From assembly GCF_907163085.1 (NCBI RefSeq), contig NZ_CAJQTX010000009.1, positions 186,001 to 250,000 of the forward strand: a stretch of DNA of 64,000 bases, given 5' to 3'. Origin of the DNA: Candidatus Accumulibacter sp. ACC003. Lineage in GTDB: Bacteria > Pseudomonadota > Gammaproteobacteria > Burkholderiales > Rhodocyclaceae. Both the position numbers and the translations under genes were made by a program. Below, one piece after another: positions 42,220 to 51,663 of this stretch (the first letter of the stretch is position 1; every line of letters starts with the position of its first letter). The notes under the pieces are model-generated. The model ran no database searches and was not told the DNA's origin. It worked only from the letters and a program-made list of their open reading frames with translations.

Positions 42220-43701
42220 CTATTGCACGAATGATTCTGACATGTTGAAAGCGCTTGGGAAGTCGATACGGCGGCAGCGGACCGCCGCCCACATGGCTTT
42301 CACGCCGTTTTGCGTGAGGCGGTAGAGGCGAGAGTTGGTGACCTTGGCGATCAAGCCATGACCGCGCAGTTTGGCGATCAGACGGCTGGTTCGGTGCGTG
42401 CGCCGCTTGATCTCAGCGGGGTCTTTGGCAGGAAGCGAGTAAAGCTTGCCCTGGAGATCGCGGTTGCGAAAGCCATTGATGGCGAACTCGCCGGCCAGCA
42501 GCGCCGAGAACAGAGCGACGTTTTCCGGGGTAACCGGGTTGAAAGCGGCGACGTGCCGACCGGCTTTGCTCTGTGACCGGCACAAGCGATCGAGGGCCTC
42601 GATCGCCTGGCCTTGAAGGGGAGCATTGGCCAAGGCGTCGATCAGGCGCGAGTTGGCACCGTGAGCGACTTCGGCATAGCGCCAGAAATTCGAGACCCCT
42701 TTACGCATGGGCGACCACCGACAGACGACCTTGCCCTCGGCATTTTCTGAGGAGGTGAGGGTCTTGAACTCTGCCGGATTGTTGAGGGTGGTCTCGATTC
42801 TCAAGACATTGAGATGATCGTAGAATTTGACGGAGTTACGTCGGATACGGAACTTGATCCGGCAACCTTCGGGCCGCTTCTTGCTGTCGATCACGACCTC
42901 GCCGGTGAAGGCGTGATGAGGTTTTTGGCCGAGAAAGCGCATCACGTCCGTGGCGCCGAAGCCGGTGATGGCGGCATGGACGAGGTCCCGGTGGATACGT
43001 TCGAGATCGGCTCTGGACTTGAACAGGATATCGGTGGCGACCTCGGCCTGGTCGATGCCGAACCAGTAGCCGTCGAAGTTTGCCGCGGCGATGACCGGCA
43101 AGAGCGGATTGACGCGGGCCACCTGACGAATCAGGAACGCTGGCCAGTCGGTGTGATTGAACTGCTCGGCCAGTTTTGCGGTGGCCTCGAAATCTGACAC
43201 CCAGACAATCTTGTTGTCGCTGCGCTCGAAGGCGACACCCACTTGCGGCAGTTGCCGACACAGCCACTCCCGGCCATTGACGTAAATCTGAGTGGCGTAC
43301 GGCGCCCAGGTCTGGATGCGCACGTGCATCCAGCCAAAAACCGGGTCGATCAGATACCAGTACAGGTGCAGGCAACGGCGATTGCGCCGGACGACCTCCA
43401 GACGTTGTGTCTGGCGATTGCCGGCGATGGCAAACGAGACACAGGGTTCGATCACCGAGAAGATGCAGACCAGGCCTTCAGTAATCTCGTCTTGCTCGGC
43501 GATGGCACGGGCCATCGCTTCCTTCGATCGACCGCTGGCGTGCGTGTGCGCAGACGCCAGATAGCGGTAGGGACGCCCCGCTTCTGCGGCGATCGTCTTG
43601 GCGTGTTGGACGACCGTTTCGGTTTCGCGCTCGAAGAACTTCGCGGCATTCTTGAGCAGCACGCCCCGCTTCGACAGGTAGCAAGCAAACGCTCCATCCG
43701 G
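42220..43701 (-). pseudogene. Orphan mobile-element gene, 3' part (split by IS66 element)
   Basis: This part encodes about 490 C-terminal residues. Joining it to 46418-46521 and keeping one copy of the 8-bp target restores an open frame of 525 codons. The protein has no family name that can be recalled; near relatives start MDxFLxxHQESILGV and carry FDRxxFKGYL, and are found scattered in environmental bacteria. Conserved-looking blocks are HLYWYLIDPVFGWMHVRIQT, QIYVNGREWL, NPLLPVIAAANFDGYWFGID and GFRNRDLQGKLY. The C terminus looks like a winged helix. Confidence 0.7.
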
Positions 43702-43750
43702 GTAAGTATTCGGCCAACCCGTAGCGCGCCAGCGCCATTGCCGAGGCGGG

Positions 43751-44608
43751 TTAGCGGCAGAGGACTGATCGGAAGGATCGGTGAAGGGGATAGAGCCAGA
43801 TATCCTTGATCGGGAGGATCGACTTGCGGGTGGGGCACTTCTTGCCTCGGCCGGCGGTTTGGCCGACCTTGATCCAGTTGGCGGCCTGGTAGCAGGTGCC
43901 GCGATGGCGGGGCGTCTCGACGAAGGTTTCGAGTAGTACGGGGCGGTAGCCGTAGCGCGCCAGCCAGTCCTTGGGCAATTGCCGCTGCATAAGCGAGAGG
44001 ATCTTGGAGGCCAGGCCCTTGCACTGGATCCAGGGCAGGATCAGAAAGCGGGCATTGTTCACCACCAGTTGCAGGTTCCTTTGTCGCTGCTCATCGTGCC
44101 AACCGATGAATTGCTCGCGCGCGGCGAGTTTCCAGGCGCTGGCGCCGAAGCTGAGCAAGGCGACCAGGGTCTCGCCGGCGAAGACGAAGTAGCGGCTCTG
44201 ACTGCCCGCCATGGGCGTGTGGCCGAGATAGTGGTAGCGGGCGATGTACTCGTTCCACAGACGCGAGTTCGCCGAACCGACGACCTGATGCAGACGCAGC
44301 GGCGGCAGTTCATGCACCGGCTGGGTGAGCAACGGTTGTGGATCGGTGGCGTGAGTAGGCAGATACTCGGGTTGGCGAGGAGCGGCCCGTCGTGCCGCCG
44401 GCAGGGTGAGCAGGCCGTCGGCCTGCATACGCAGCATGGCCACCCGGCAGGTCATATCCTTCAGCTCGCCATTGGGCTTACGCCAGTCGAAGAGCTCACA
44501 CACCTGGCGCGACAGTTGCGCGCGGCTGCTGCCAGGATGGGCTTCGATCAGGCGGCAGAGGGCCTGCAGTTCGTCGTCGGTAAAGTGACGCCCGCAATAA
44601 GGCTTCAC
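43751..44608 (-). CDS. DUF4338 (DruA-like) protein of the IS66 element, 285 aa
   Basis: The protein matches the DUF4338 family, whose best known member is DruA of the Druantia defence system: SRLWNEYIARYHYLGHTPMA, LVALLSFGASAWKLAAREQF, NARFLILPWIQCKGLASKIL and PVLLETFVETPRHRGTCYQA. In mobile elements the family is common next to IS66 TnpC, where its role is unknown. It overlaps tnpC by 4 bp (ATGA), so the two are translated together. The gene lies inside the inverted repeats and so is cargo or part of the IS, not a Druantia locus. Confidence 0.85.
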   Translation of the reverse strand: MKPYCGRHFTDDELQALCRLIEAHPGSSRAQLSRQVCELFDWRKPNGELKDMTCRVAMLRMQADGLLTLPAARRAAPRQPEYLPTHATDPQPLLTQPVHELPPLRLHQVVGSANSRLWNEYIARYHYLGHTPMAGSQSRYFVFAGETLVALLSFGASAWKLAAREQFIGWHDEQRQRNLQLVVNNARFLILPWIQCKGLASKILSLMQRQLPKDWLARYGYRPVLLETFVETPRHRGTCYQAANWIKVGQTAGRGKKCPTRKSILPIKDIWLYPLHRSFRSVLCR

Positions 44609-46305
44609 GAGCTATCGATGGGACGGCTCTGATCGACCGGGATGCCACGCATCTGAGCCAGTCGATCGGTCGCCATCGCCCAGGGCAGAAAGGCACTCAA
44701 GTCCGTCGGCGGCAGGTTGCCGTTGGCGGCGCAGGCCTCCAGATACGCCGTCAGCCAGGTGCGCGGGTTGATTCCCCACAAGCGCAGCGTCAGCAGCAAG
44801 CTGAACATCGTCGCGGCGAGTGCGCCGGACCAGAGACTGCCCGACCCATAGAAGTTCTTGCGTGCGACCACCGGCGTGCGCTGTGCGCGCTCGGCGGCAT
44901 TATTGTCCATCGCCACCTCGGGGCGGTCGACAAAGACGGTCAGGCCGGACCAATGTTTGCGCATGCTTCGCAGCACCTTGCTCGCCGGCATTTTGAGCGC
45001 CGGGTTCGCCAGTTCGCTTTCCCGTTGACTGGCCATTTGCGTGATCGCCTGCCGCAAGGCGCGGTCGCGTTCGGCCCACTGTACTGGGTCGCTACGGACT
45101 TCCAGGCGCCGTCCATTCAAGTGGTAGAGCTGAGCGATCTGCTCGACCCAGGCCAGTGCCCAGTCCGCGAGCTCCGGATGGGCGTTGGCCAGTTCCAGGA
45201 AATCACGCCGCTGATGTGCCCAGCAGAAAGCCAGAATGAAGTGGTCAAGAACTCGCGCGAGCTTCTTGTAGGCCGAATAGCGATCACAGATGATGACTCC
45301 TCCGGCGCTACCGGAGAGCTCCCGGATCGGCACCGCCGCCGAGCGGCTCGGGTCGAGCACGAAGTGGATGACCGATGGGCCGTGGAACACCCAGAAATAC
45401 CAGCGATGTCCGACCTTCCCTTCGGTCTCGGCAAAGACCCGCCAGCGGGTCTCGTCTGCGTGCCACTGTTTCTCGCTGCGTAGTTGGCCAAGCAGTGCTT
45501 CTTCAAGCGGCTCGAACAGCGGTGCCAAGGCACGCAGTCCGCCGGCCACCGTTCCTGCCGAGAGCGTCAGTCCGTGGTCGGACAAGTCTCGCAGAAGCCG
45601 ATGCGTCGGCTGGCCGTACAAGAACTTCGACAGCAGCAGGTGCACCCAGATCGACACGCCGTACTTTCCACGCGGGATCAATCGTGCCGGCGGTGGCGCG
45701 GTCAGAATACCCCGCGCGCCCGAACACTGACAGGTCCGCCGGTAGCGCCGCCGGCAGATCTTCCGGCGGTAGGCCTTGACCTCGATCTCGAGGACTTCAC
45801 TGTCTTCCGTGCCGGGAAAGTCGACGTAGCCCAGACCACAGTCCGGGCAATGCGGGCAGTCGATGTCGATGACCTCGATCTGCGTCGGCAAGTGACTTTC
45901 CGGGTTCCGCCCGTGACCCGCTGCTCCCGGTTGCTGACCTCGAGCTCGCGACGATTTTTGGTCCGCCGCCGGGTTCTTCTCGGCTCCCGAAGAGCGTTCT
46001 GACTTGCGACCAAACAGGCGTTTTTGCAGATCGCGGATCTTGCCCTTGGCCTGCTCCAGTTCGCTGCGCAAGGCCGCCTCGCGCGCCGCCGCTTGCGCCA
46101 TTTCCACCCGATGAGCGGCCTCCGATTGCGCCAACCGAACCAGCGCTTGTCGATGTTGGCTCCGCCAGAAGCTGGCCTCCCAGCGGAGCTTGATTTCCTG
46201 CTCCTTGGTCAACGTCACCAACACCTCGGCGAACGGCGCCACTTGGCGGTGACTTGCCGCCGATCCTCCGCCAATGATGTCCGCACCCGTGTCCATGCGC
46301 CGCAT
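44605..46305 (-). CDS. tnpC: IS66-family transposase TnpC, 566 aa
   Basis: The order of features is that of TnpC: coiled-coil N terminus (about residues 55-95), LQKRLFGRKSER, a Cys-rich zinc-binding segment (DCPHCPDCG and CQCSG), then the DDE core with WHADETRWRVF, IICDRYSAYKKL, CWAHQRRDF and DNNAAERAQRTPVVARKNFY. It is intact and full length. The start at 46305 could instead be the ATG three codons downstream. Confidence 0.93.
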   Translation of the reverse strand: MRRMDTGADIIGGGSAASHRQVAPFAEVLVTLTKEQEIKLRWEASFWRSQHRQALVRLAQSEAAHRVEMAQAAAREAALRSELEQAKGKIRDLQKRLFGRKSERSSGAEKNPAADQKSSRARGQQPGAAGHGRNPESHLPTQIEVIDIDCPHCPDCGLGYVDFPGTEDSEVLEIEVKAYRRKICRRRYRRTCQCSGARGILTAPPPARLIPRGKYGVSIWVHLLLSKFLYGQPTHRLLRDLSDHGLTLSAGTVAGGLRALAPLFEPLEEALLGQLRSEKQWHADETRWRVFAETEGKVGHRWYFWVFHGPSVIHFVLDPSRSAAVPIRELSGSAGGVIICDRYSAYKKLARVLDHFILAFCWAHQRRDFLELANAHPELADWALAWVEQIAQLYHLNGRRLEVRSDPVQWAERDRALRQAITQMASQRESELANPALKMPASKVLRSMRKHWSGLTVFVDRPEVAMDNNAAERAQRTPVVARKNFYGSGSLWSGALAATMFSLLLTLRLWGINPRTWLTAYLEACAANGNLPPTDLSAFLPWAMATDRLAQMRGIPVDQSRPIDSS

Positions 46306-46417
46306 GGTGCCGGATTTCCGCTGCTGTGTCCAGTCCAGATTTCCGGTCTACCCGCCAATCGCTGACTGAACCACGCCGACCAAAAAAGCGGGGGCTACGG
46401 GTTCACCGAATACTTAC

Positions 46418-46521
46418 CCATCCGGAAACATCGAACTCAAATAGCCCTTGAAGATGATCCGGTCGAAGCCTTCGACCACACCCAGGATTGACTCTTGGTG
46501 CTTCTTGAGGAAAATGTCCAT
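46418..46521 (-). pseudogene. Orphan mobile-element gene, 5' part
   Basis: ATG at 46521 follows GGGAGG. It encodes MDIFLKKHQESILGVVEGFD and 12 further residues, then runs into the 8-bp target site and the IS66 element. It continues in frame at 43693 once the IS and one target copy are removed. Total restored length is 1,578 bp including the stop. Confidence 0.8.
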
Positions 46522-46643
46522 GTCGCCTCCCTTGCCGTGCGGTGGTCTACCTCCTACGTGGGGTTGAGGATATTGTCCTCGCAAATTAAATCCGGCGGTA
46601 TCGGGGGCGACACCTTTTTGGTTGCGGCCAACGGCTGCGCTAA

Positions 46644-47369
46644 GTCTGGCAGGGTCGTGCCTATGAAGGCCTGAGCTGCAACGCGCTGGAGTGGGTGGCG
46701 AGCCACGGCGGTGGCGCCATTGTCGAGGCCGACGGCAAGATAAGTGTCAACAACCCGCGCGCTGCACTGGCACTGAAGACAGCCGCCGCGTGGGTCGGCA
46801 GCATCTCGCCGACGGCGGTGCTCAACTACGCCGAAGAAGAGTCGCGCGGCGTCTTTCAGGCCGGCAACGCGGTATTCATGCGCAACTGGCCTTACGCCTG
46901 GGCGCTGGCGCAGGCCGAAGGCAGTGTCGTCCGCGGCAAGGTTGGCGTCGCGCGGCTGCCCAGAGGCGACGACGCCGGGCAACATGCGGCCACGCTCGGT
47001 GGCGAATCGCTGGCGGTGTCGAAATATTCGCAGCACCCGGCCGCCGCGGCCAATCTGGTCCTGTACATGACCAGTGCAGCGGTGCAGAAAGACCGCGCCT
47101 TGCGCGGCTCGTTCAACCCGACGATCAGCGCGCTCTACCAGGACGCCGAGATCCTGCAGGCCAACCCCTTCATGGGCGAGCTGTTCAGCGCCTTCACCAG
47201 TGCCGTCGCACGGCCGACGAGCGTCACCGGTGTGCGCTACAACCAGGTCAGCCACCAGTTCTGGAACGCCGCGCACGACACGCTGTCGGGCAGGGAAACG
47301 CCAGCGCAGGCGCTGGCCAGGCTCGAAACGTCGCTGCAACGTCTGAGCCGGCGCGGCACCTGGCGCTGA
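46644..47369 (+). pseudogene. ABC sugar-transporter substrate-binding gene, 3' part (interrupted)
   Basis: GTC TGG CAG at 46644 continues the frame after the insert. The C-terminal lobe reads YEGLSCNALEWVASHGGGAI, VFMRNWPYAWALAQ and GGESLAVSKYSQHPAAAANL, as in maltose/trehalose-type binding proteins. It precedes the two permease genes of the same operon. Confidence 0.85.
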
Positions 47370-47465
47370 GGCTCGCGGATACGCTGCCGCAGGCCAGAAG
47401 GTCCTGTTGCGCACGGGGCGCGACGAGTGCCCATAAGCGGACGTGCGAGTCGCCCCGGAGATGCC

Positions 47466-48407
47466 ATGCCAGAGACAGTACTTCAAGCGGCTTTTCCTAG
47501 TGTGCCACGCGGCGGCCTGGCGGCGCAGCGCGTGCGCCGCGCCTGGTGGATGGCGGCGCCGATGCTGCTCGTCCTCGCCGCAGTCGGCGGCTGGCCGCTG
47601 CTGCGCACGATCTGGTTCAGCCTGACCGACAGCGAATTGTCGCGCCTCGACGACTACACCTTCATCGGCCTGGAGAACTACGTTGGCGAATACGGCTTGC
47701 TGGCCAGCACCGACTGGTGGCACGCGGTCGGCAACACCTTGCTGTTTACCGGCCTGTCGGTGTCGCTCGAGACCCTGCTCGGACTGGGCGTGGCGCTGCT
47801 GCTCAACCAGCCTTCGCGGCTGCGCACGCTGTTGCGCGCGGCGCTGCTGGTGCCCTGGGCGATCCCGACGGTGGTTTCGGCCAAGATGTGGAGCTGGATG
47901 CTGCACGACCAGTTCGGCATCGTCAACCAGCAGCTGCTGGCGCTCGGCCTGATCGCCACGCCGCTGGCGTGGACCGCTGACCCGCAACTCGCTCTGTTCA
48001 GCATCGTGCTGGTCGATGTCTGGAAAGCGACGCCCTACATGGCGCTGCTGATCCTGGCCGCGCTGCAGATGGTGCCGGTGGATTGCTACGAGGCGGCGCA
48101 GGTCGATGGCGTGCCGCGCTGGCAGGTGTTCCGTCGCATCACACTGCCCTTGATCCTGCCGGGAATCCTGGTGGCGGTGGTCTTTCGCACGCTCGACGCG
48201 CTGCGCGTCTTCGATCTGATCTACGTGATGACCTCGAACAGCCGCGACACGCAAAGCATGTCGGTGTTCGTACGCGAGCAGTTGATCGACTTCGGCCTGG
48301 TCGGTTACGGCTCGGCGGCAGCGACCTGCCTGTTCTTCATGATCGCCTTGCTGAGCATCGTCGCCATGGGCCTGATGCGCAAGGCTTTCGAGCGCGCAGC
48401 GGCATGA
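47466..48407 (+). CDS. ABC sugar-transporter permease 1, 313 aa
   Basis: ATG at 47466 follows GGAG. Six membrane segments and the EAA motif YEAAQVDGVPRWQVFRRITL (about residues 215-235), which contacts the ATPase, define a MalF/UgpA/ThuF-type permease. It imports a sugar with its partner permease and the ATPase encoded downstream. Its stop overlaps the next start (ATGA). Confidence 0.92.
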   Translation: MPETVLQAAFPSVPRGGLAAQRVRRAWWMAAPMLLVLAAVGGWPLLRTIWFSLTDSELSRLDDYTFIGLENYVGEYGLLASTDWWHAVGNTLLFTGLSVSLETLLGLGVALLLNQPSRLRTLLRAALLVPWAIPTVVSAKMWSWMLHDQFGIVNQQLLALGLIATPLAWTADPQLALFSIVLVDVWKATPYMALLILAALQMVPVDCYEAAQVDGVPRWQVFRRITLPLILPGILVAVVFRTLDALRVFDLIYVMTSNSRDTQSMSVFVREQLIDFGLVGYGSAAATCLFFMIALLSIVAMGLMRKAFERAAA

Positions 48408-49297
48408 GCGGCGGGCACGAAGCTGCCACGGCGACGACTGCTGCGCTTCGGCGGCAGGCGCCCAGCCGTCGTCGCTTCCCCTGGGGGGACGTCGGCTACT
48501 GGGCGGCCTCGCTGCTGTTCATCTTCGTCTCGGTCTTTCCCTTGCTCTATGCGCTGTCGAGTTCGTTCAAGCAGGGCAGCGCCCTTTTCTCGCCGACGCT
48601 GTGGCCCGAGGCGCCGACCTTTGCCAACTACAGCGGCGTTTTTGCCGAGCAGTCTTTCGCCCACTACCTGCTCAACTCGCTGTTCGTCGCCGGCAGCGTC
48701 GTGACACTGTCGCTGGGACTGAGCCTGATGGCGGCGTGGGCCTTCGGGCGCGTCGAGTTTCGCGGCCGCGGGCTGCTGCTGATGCTCATCCTGTCGGCGT
48801 CGATGCTGCCGCAGGTGGCGGTACTGTCGGGAATGTTCGAGCTGGTGCGGGCATTCGGCCTGTACGATACGCTTGCCGCGCTGGTCATCGCCGACCTGCT
48901 GCTGACCTTGCCGTTCACCGTCTGGGTATTGGTGACCTTCGTGCGCCAGTTGCCCAGGGAGCTTGAAGAGGCTGCGGCGATGGATGGCGTCGGCGTGCTG
49001 ACGCTGGTTTTTCGGGTCTACATGCCGCTGCTCTGGCCGGCGATGGTCGCCACCGGCCTGCTCGCCTTCATCGCCGCCTGGAACGAGTTCCTTTTCGCGC
49101 TGACCTTCACCTTGTCGACCGCGGCGCGCACGGTGCCGGTGGCGATTGCGCTGATCAGCACCGCCAGCGGCTTCGAACTGCCGTGGGGCAAGATCATGGC
49201 CGCGTCGGTGATCGTCACCCTGCCGCTGGTGGCGCTGGTGGTGCTTTTCCAGCGGCGTATCGTCGCCGGTCTGTCGGCCGGAGCAGTGAAAGGGTGA
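48404..49297 (+). CDS. ABC sugar-transporter permease 2, 297 aa
   Basis: ATG at 48404 overlaps the preceding stop by 4 bp. The protein has six membrane segments and the EAA motif ELEEAAAMDGVGVLTLVFRV (about residues 186-205), then AFIAAWNEFLFALT, typical of MalG/UgpE-type permeases. It forms the heterodimeric channel with permease 1. Confidence 0.92.
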   Translation: MSGGHEAATATTAALRRQAPSRRRFPWGDVGYWAASLLFIFVSVFPLLYALSSSFKQGSALFSPTLWPEAPTFANYSGVFAEQSFAHYLLNSLFVAGSVVTLSLGLSLMAAWAFGRVEFRGRGLLLMLILSASMLPQVAVLSGMFELVRAFGLYDTLAALVIADLLLTLPFTVWVLVTFVRQLPRELEEAAAMDGVGVLTLVFRVYMPLLWPAMVATGLLAFIAAWNEFLFALTFTLSTAARTVPVAIALISTASGFELPWGKIMAASVIVTLPLVALVVLFQRRIVAGLSAGAVKG

Positions 49298-49328
49298 GGA
49301 CCATGAGAGCTGGTACGGGAGCGGCGCG

Positions 49329-50477
<1,149 letters not shown>

Positions 50478-50919
50478 GGGCTTGTCGCCGGCAGGCGCAG
50501 GCAGCTGCTGAGCCGCCGGCGCTGAATCGCTAGGCGGCTTCAGCTCAGCACGCCGCTGCAGGATTATGCCCAGCGCCATCGCCGGCGATCGGCGCCTCGC
50601 CCTCGGGCAGCCCCAGCTGCCCGGCTGCTACCTGCGCACCGGATGCGGAGTGTCGAGTGCCAGCACCGCCTCGCCAACCCTCCCCGACACCCCGTTGAGC
50701 ACCGTCACTGCGAGGAGCGTAGCGACGCGGCAGTCCAGTAACCCCCTCCGATCACTAAAGCGGCTTGCTGTCAGGCTGGCTACGCTCTCGACCAGCGATC
50801 CTGGTATCGCTGTAGCAATCAAGCGGCGTCGTTCGCGTCGGTCTTGGAATTCGTCTGACGTTGGCGCGGCGACCGTGATGCGCATCCTGGTCGAAATATG
50901 CGGGAAGCGATGTCGCCTC
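50478..50919. other. Intergenic region with a REP-like palindrome
   Basis: No gene is supported. A known-type repetitive palindrome lies at 50705-50738. Confidence 0.4.
50705..50738 (+). repeat. REP-like palindromic repeat
   Basis: CACTGCGAGGAGCGTAGCGA then CGCGGCAGTCCAG is the widespread bacterial repeat of the form TTGCGAGGAGCGNAGCGACG. Its ends ACTGC and GCAGT pair to form a hairpin. Confidence 0.75.
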
Positions 50920-51663
50920 TTACTGGCTGCTCCTGATCAGCGCAGCACCCTCATCGTAGAGCTCGGCCAGGGCGGCGTCCTCGATACCGAGGAGACGCAT
51001 GCAGGAGGGGCCGAGCTTCTGCCATTCTTCGGTGTAGCTGCCGGCAGTGGCATGCTGCAGGATGTGCTCGGCGGTCTGGCTGACGGCCACCAGATAGCGG
51101 CTGGCGGCGGGCAGGCCGGACTCGAAATGCTCGATGGCACTGCGGTCGTGATGGTTGCGAATGGCCAGACAGATCTCCTCCGGCAGCCACCAGTTCTGCG
51201 CCAGCAGGGCGCCAACGACGCTGTGATTGGTCGGCAGGGCCTCGATTTCGATGTCGGTGAACGCGCGTTCGGCCTCATGGTTGGCGCGGTCCAGCGTCTT
51301 CACGTAATCGGGAAAGCGGCGCAGGAGAATGACGATGCCACAATCCCTGAAGAGACCGTAAGTGTAGGCATCGTCGGCGCGCAGCCCCGCTTTCCTCACC
51401 GTCTGGGCGAGCCAACCCGAGAGCGCGGCGATCTGCGCCGAAGCCTGCCAGAAACGCTCGTAGTGTGCCGAACCCGGAAAAGCCTGGCGCAGACTGATCG
51501 CCGCGATGGCCCGGCTGGTCGCGTCGAGACCGAGCATGAGCAGCGCTTCATGGACCGAACGGCAGCGGCTACGGCAGCCAAAGTACGGCGAGTTGACGGT
51601 CTTGATCAGACCGGCGGCAAGGCTGACGTCGGCGCTGATCTGCTCGCCGATGAGCTTGAAGTT
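50920..51663 (-). pseudogene. HDOD-domain signalling gene, 3' part (interrupted)
   Basis: The HDOD (HD-related output domain) pattern is visible: DVSLAAGLIKTVNSPYFG, ALLMLGLDATSRAIAAISLR, DCGIVILLRRFPDYV, EIEALPTNHSVVGALLAQNW and RNHHDRSA. The N-terminal 45 residues lie at 54040-54176. Without the insertion sequence and one 5-bp target copy the frame is 291 codons. HDOD proteins act in signal transduction without known catalysis. It overlaps the GGDEF-EAL gene upstream, so the two were a unit. Confidence 0.88.

Larger units (their letters stand above)
43702..46417. mobile_element. Complete IS66-type insertion sequence, 2,716 bp
   Basis: Terminal inverted repeats of 24 bp (22 identical; both start GTAAGTATTCGG) lie at 43702-43725 and 46394-46417. 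They are flanked by an exact 8-bp target duplication CCATCCGG at 43694-43701 and 46418-46425; 8 bp is the usual IS66 value. It carries tnpC and a DUF4338 gene on the minus strand, and lacks the classic tnpA and tnpB. It inserted into the orphan gene. Confidence 0.93.
42196..46643. mobile_element. About 4.4-kb insert carrying an orphan gene and a nested IS66 element
   Basis: The insert separates two perfectly matching halves of a substrate-binding protein gene. It carries, on the minus strand, a 525-aa orphan gene that was later split by an IS66-type element. Without the IS66 element and one target copy it is about 1.7 kb. No terminal inverted repeat or target duplication could be found at its ends, so the mode of insertion is unknown. 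Confidence 0.75.

Noticed and set aside
43751-44608. Druantia anti-phage system
   Set aside because: Only a DruA-like gene is present, inside IS66 ends; no DruE-type helicase or other partner is near.
46554-48254. 566-codon minus-strand open frame
   Set aside because: It is antisense to the binding-protein and permease genes; His/Gln/Arg-rich translation typical of a shadow in high-GC DNA.
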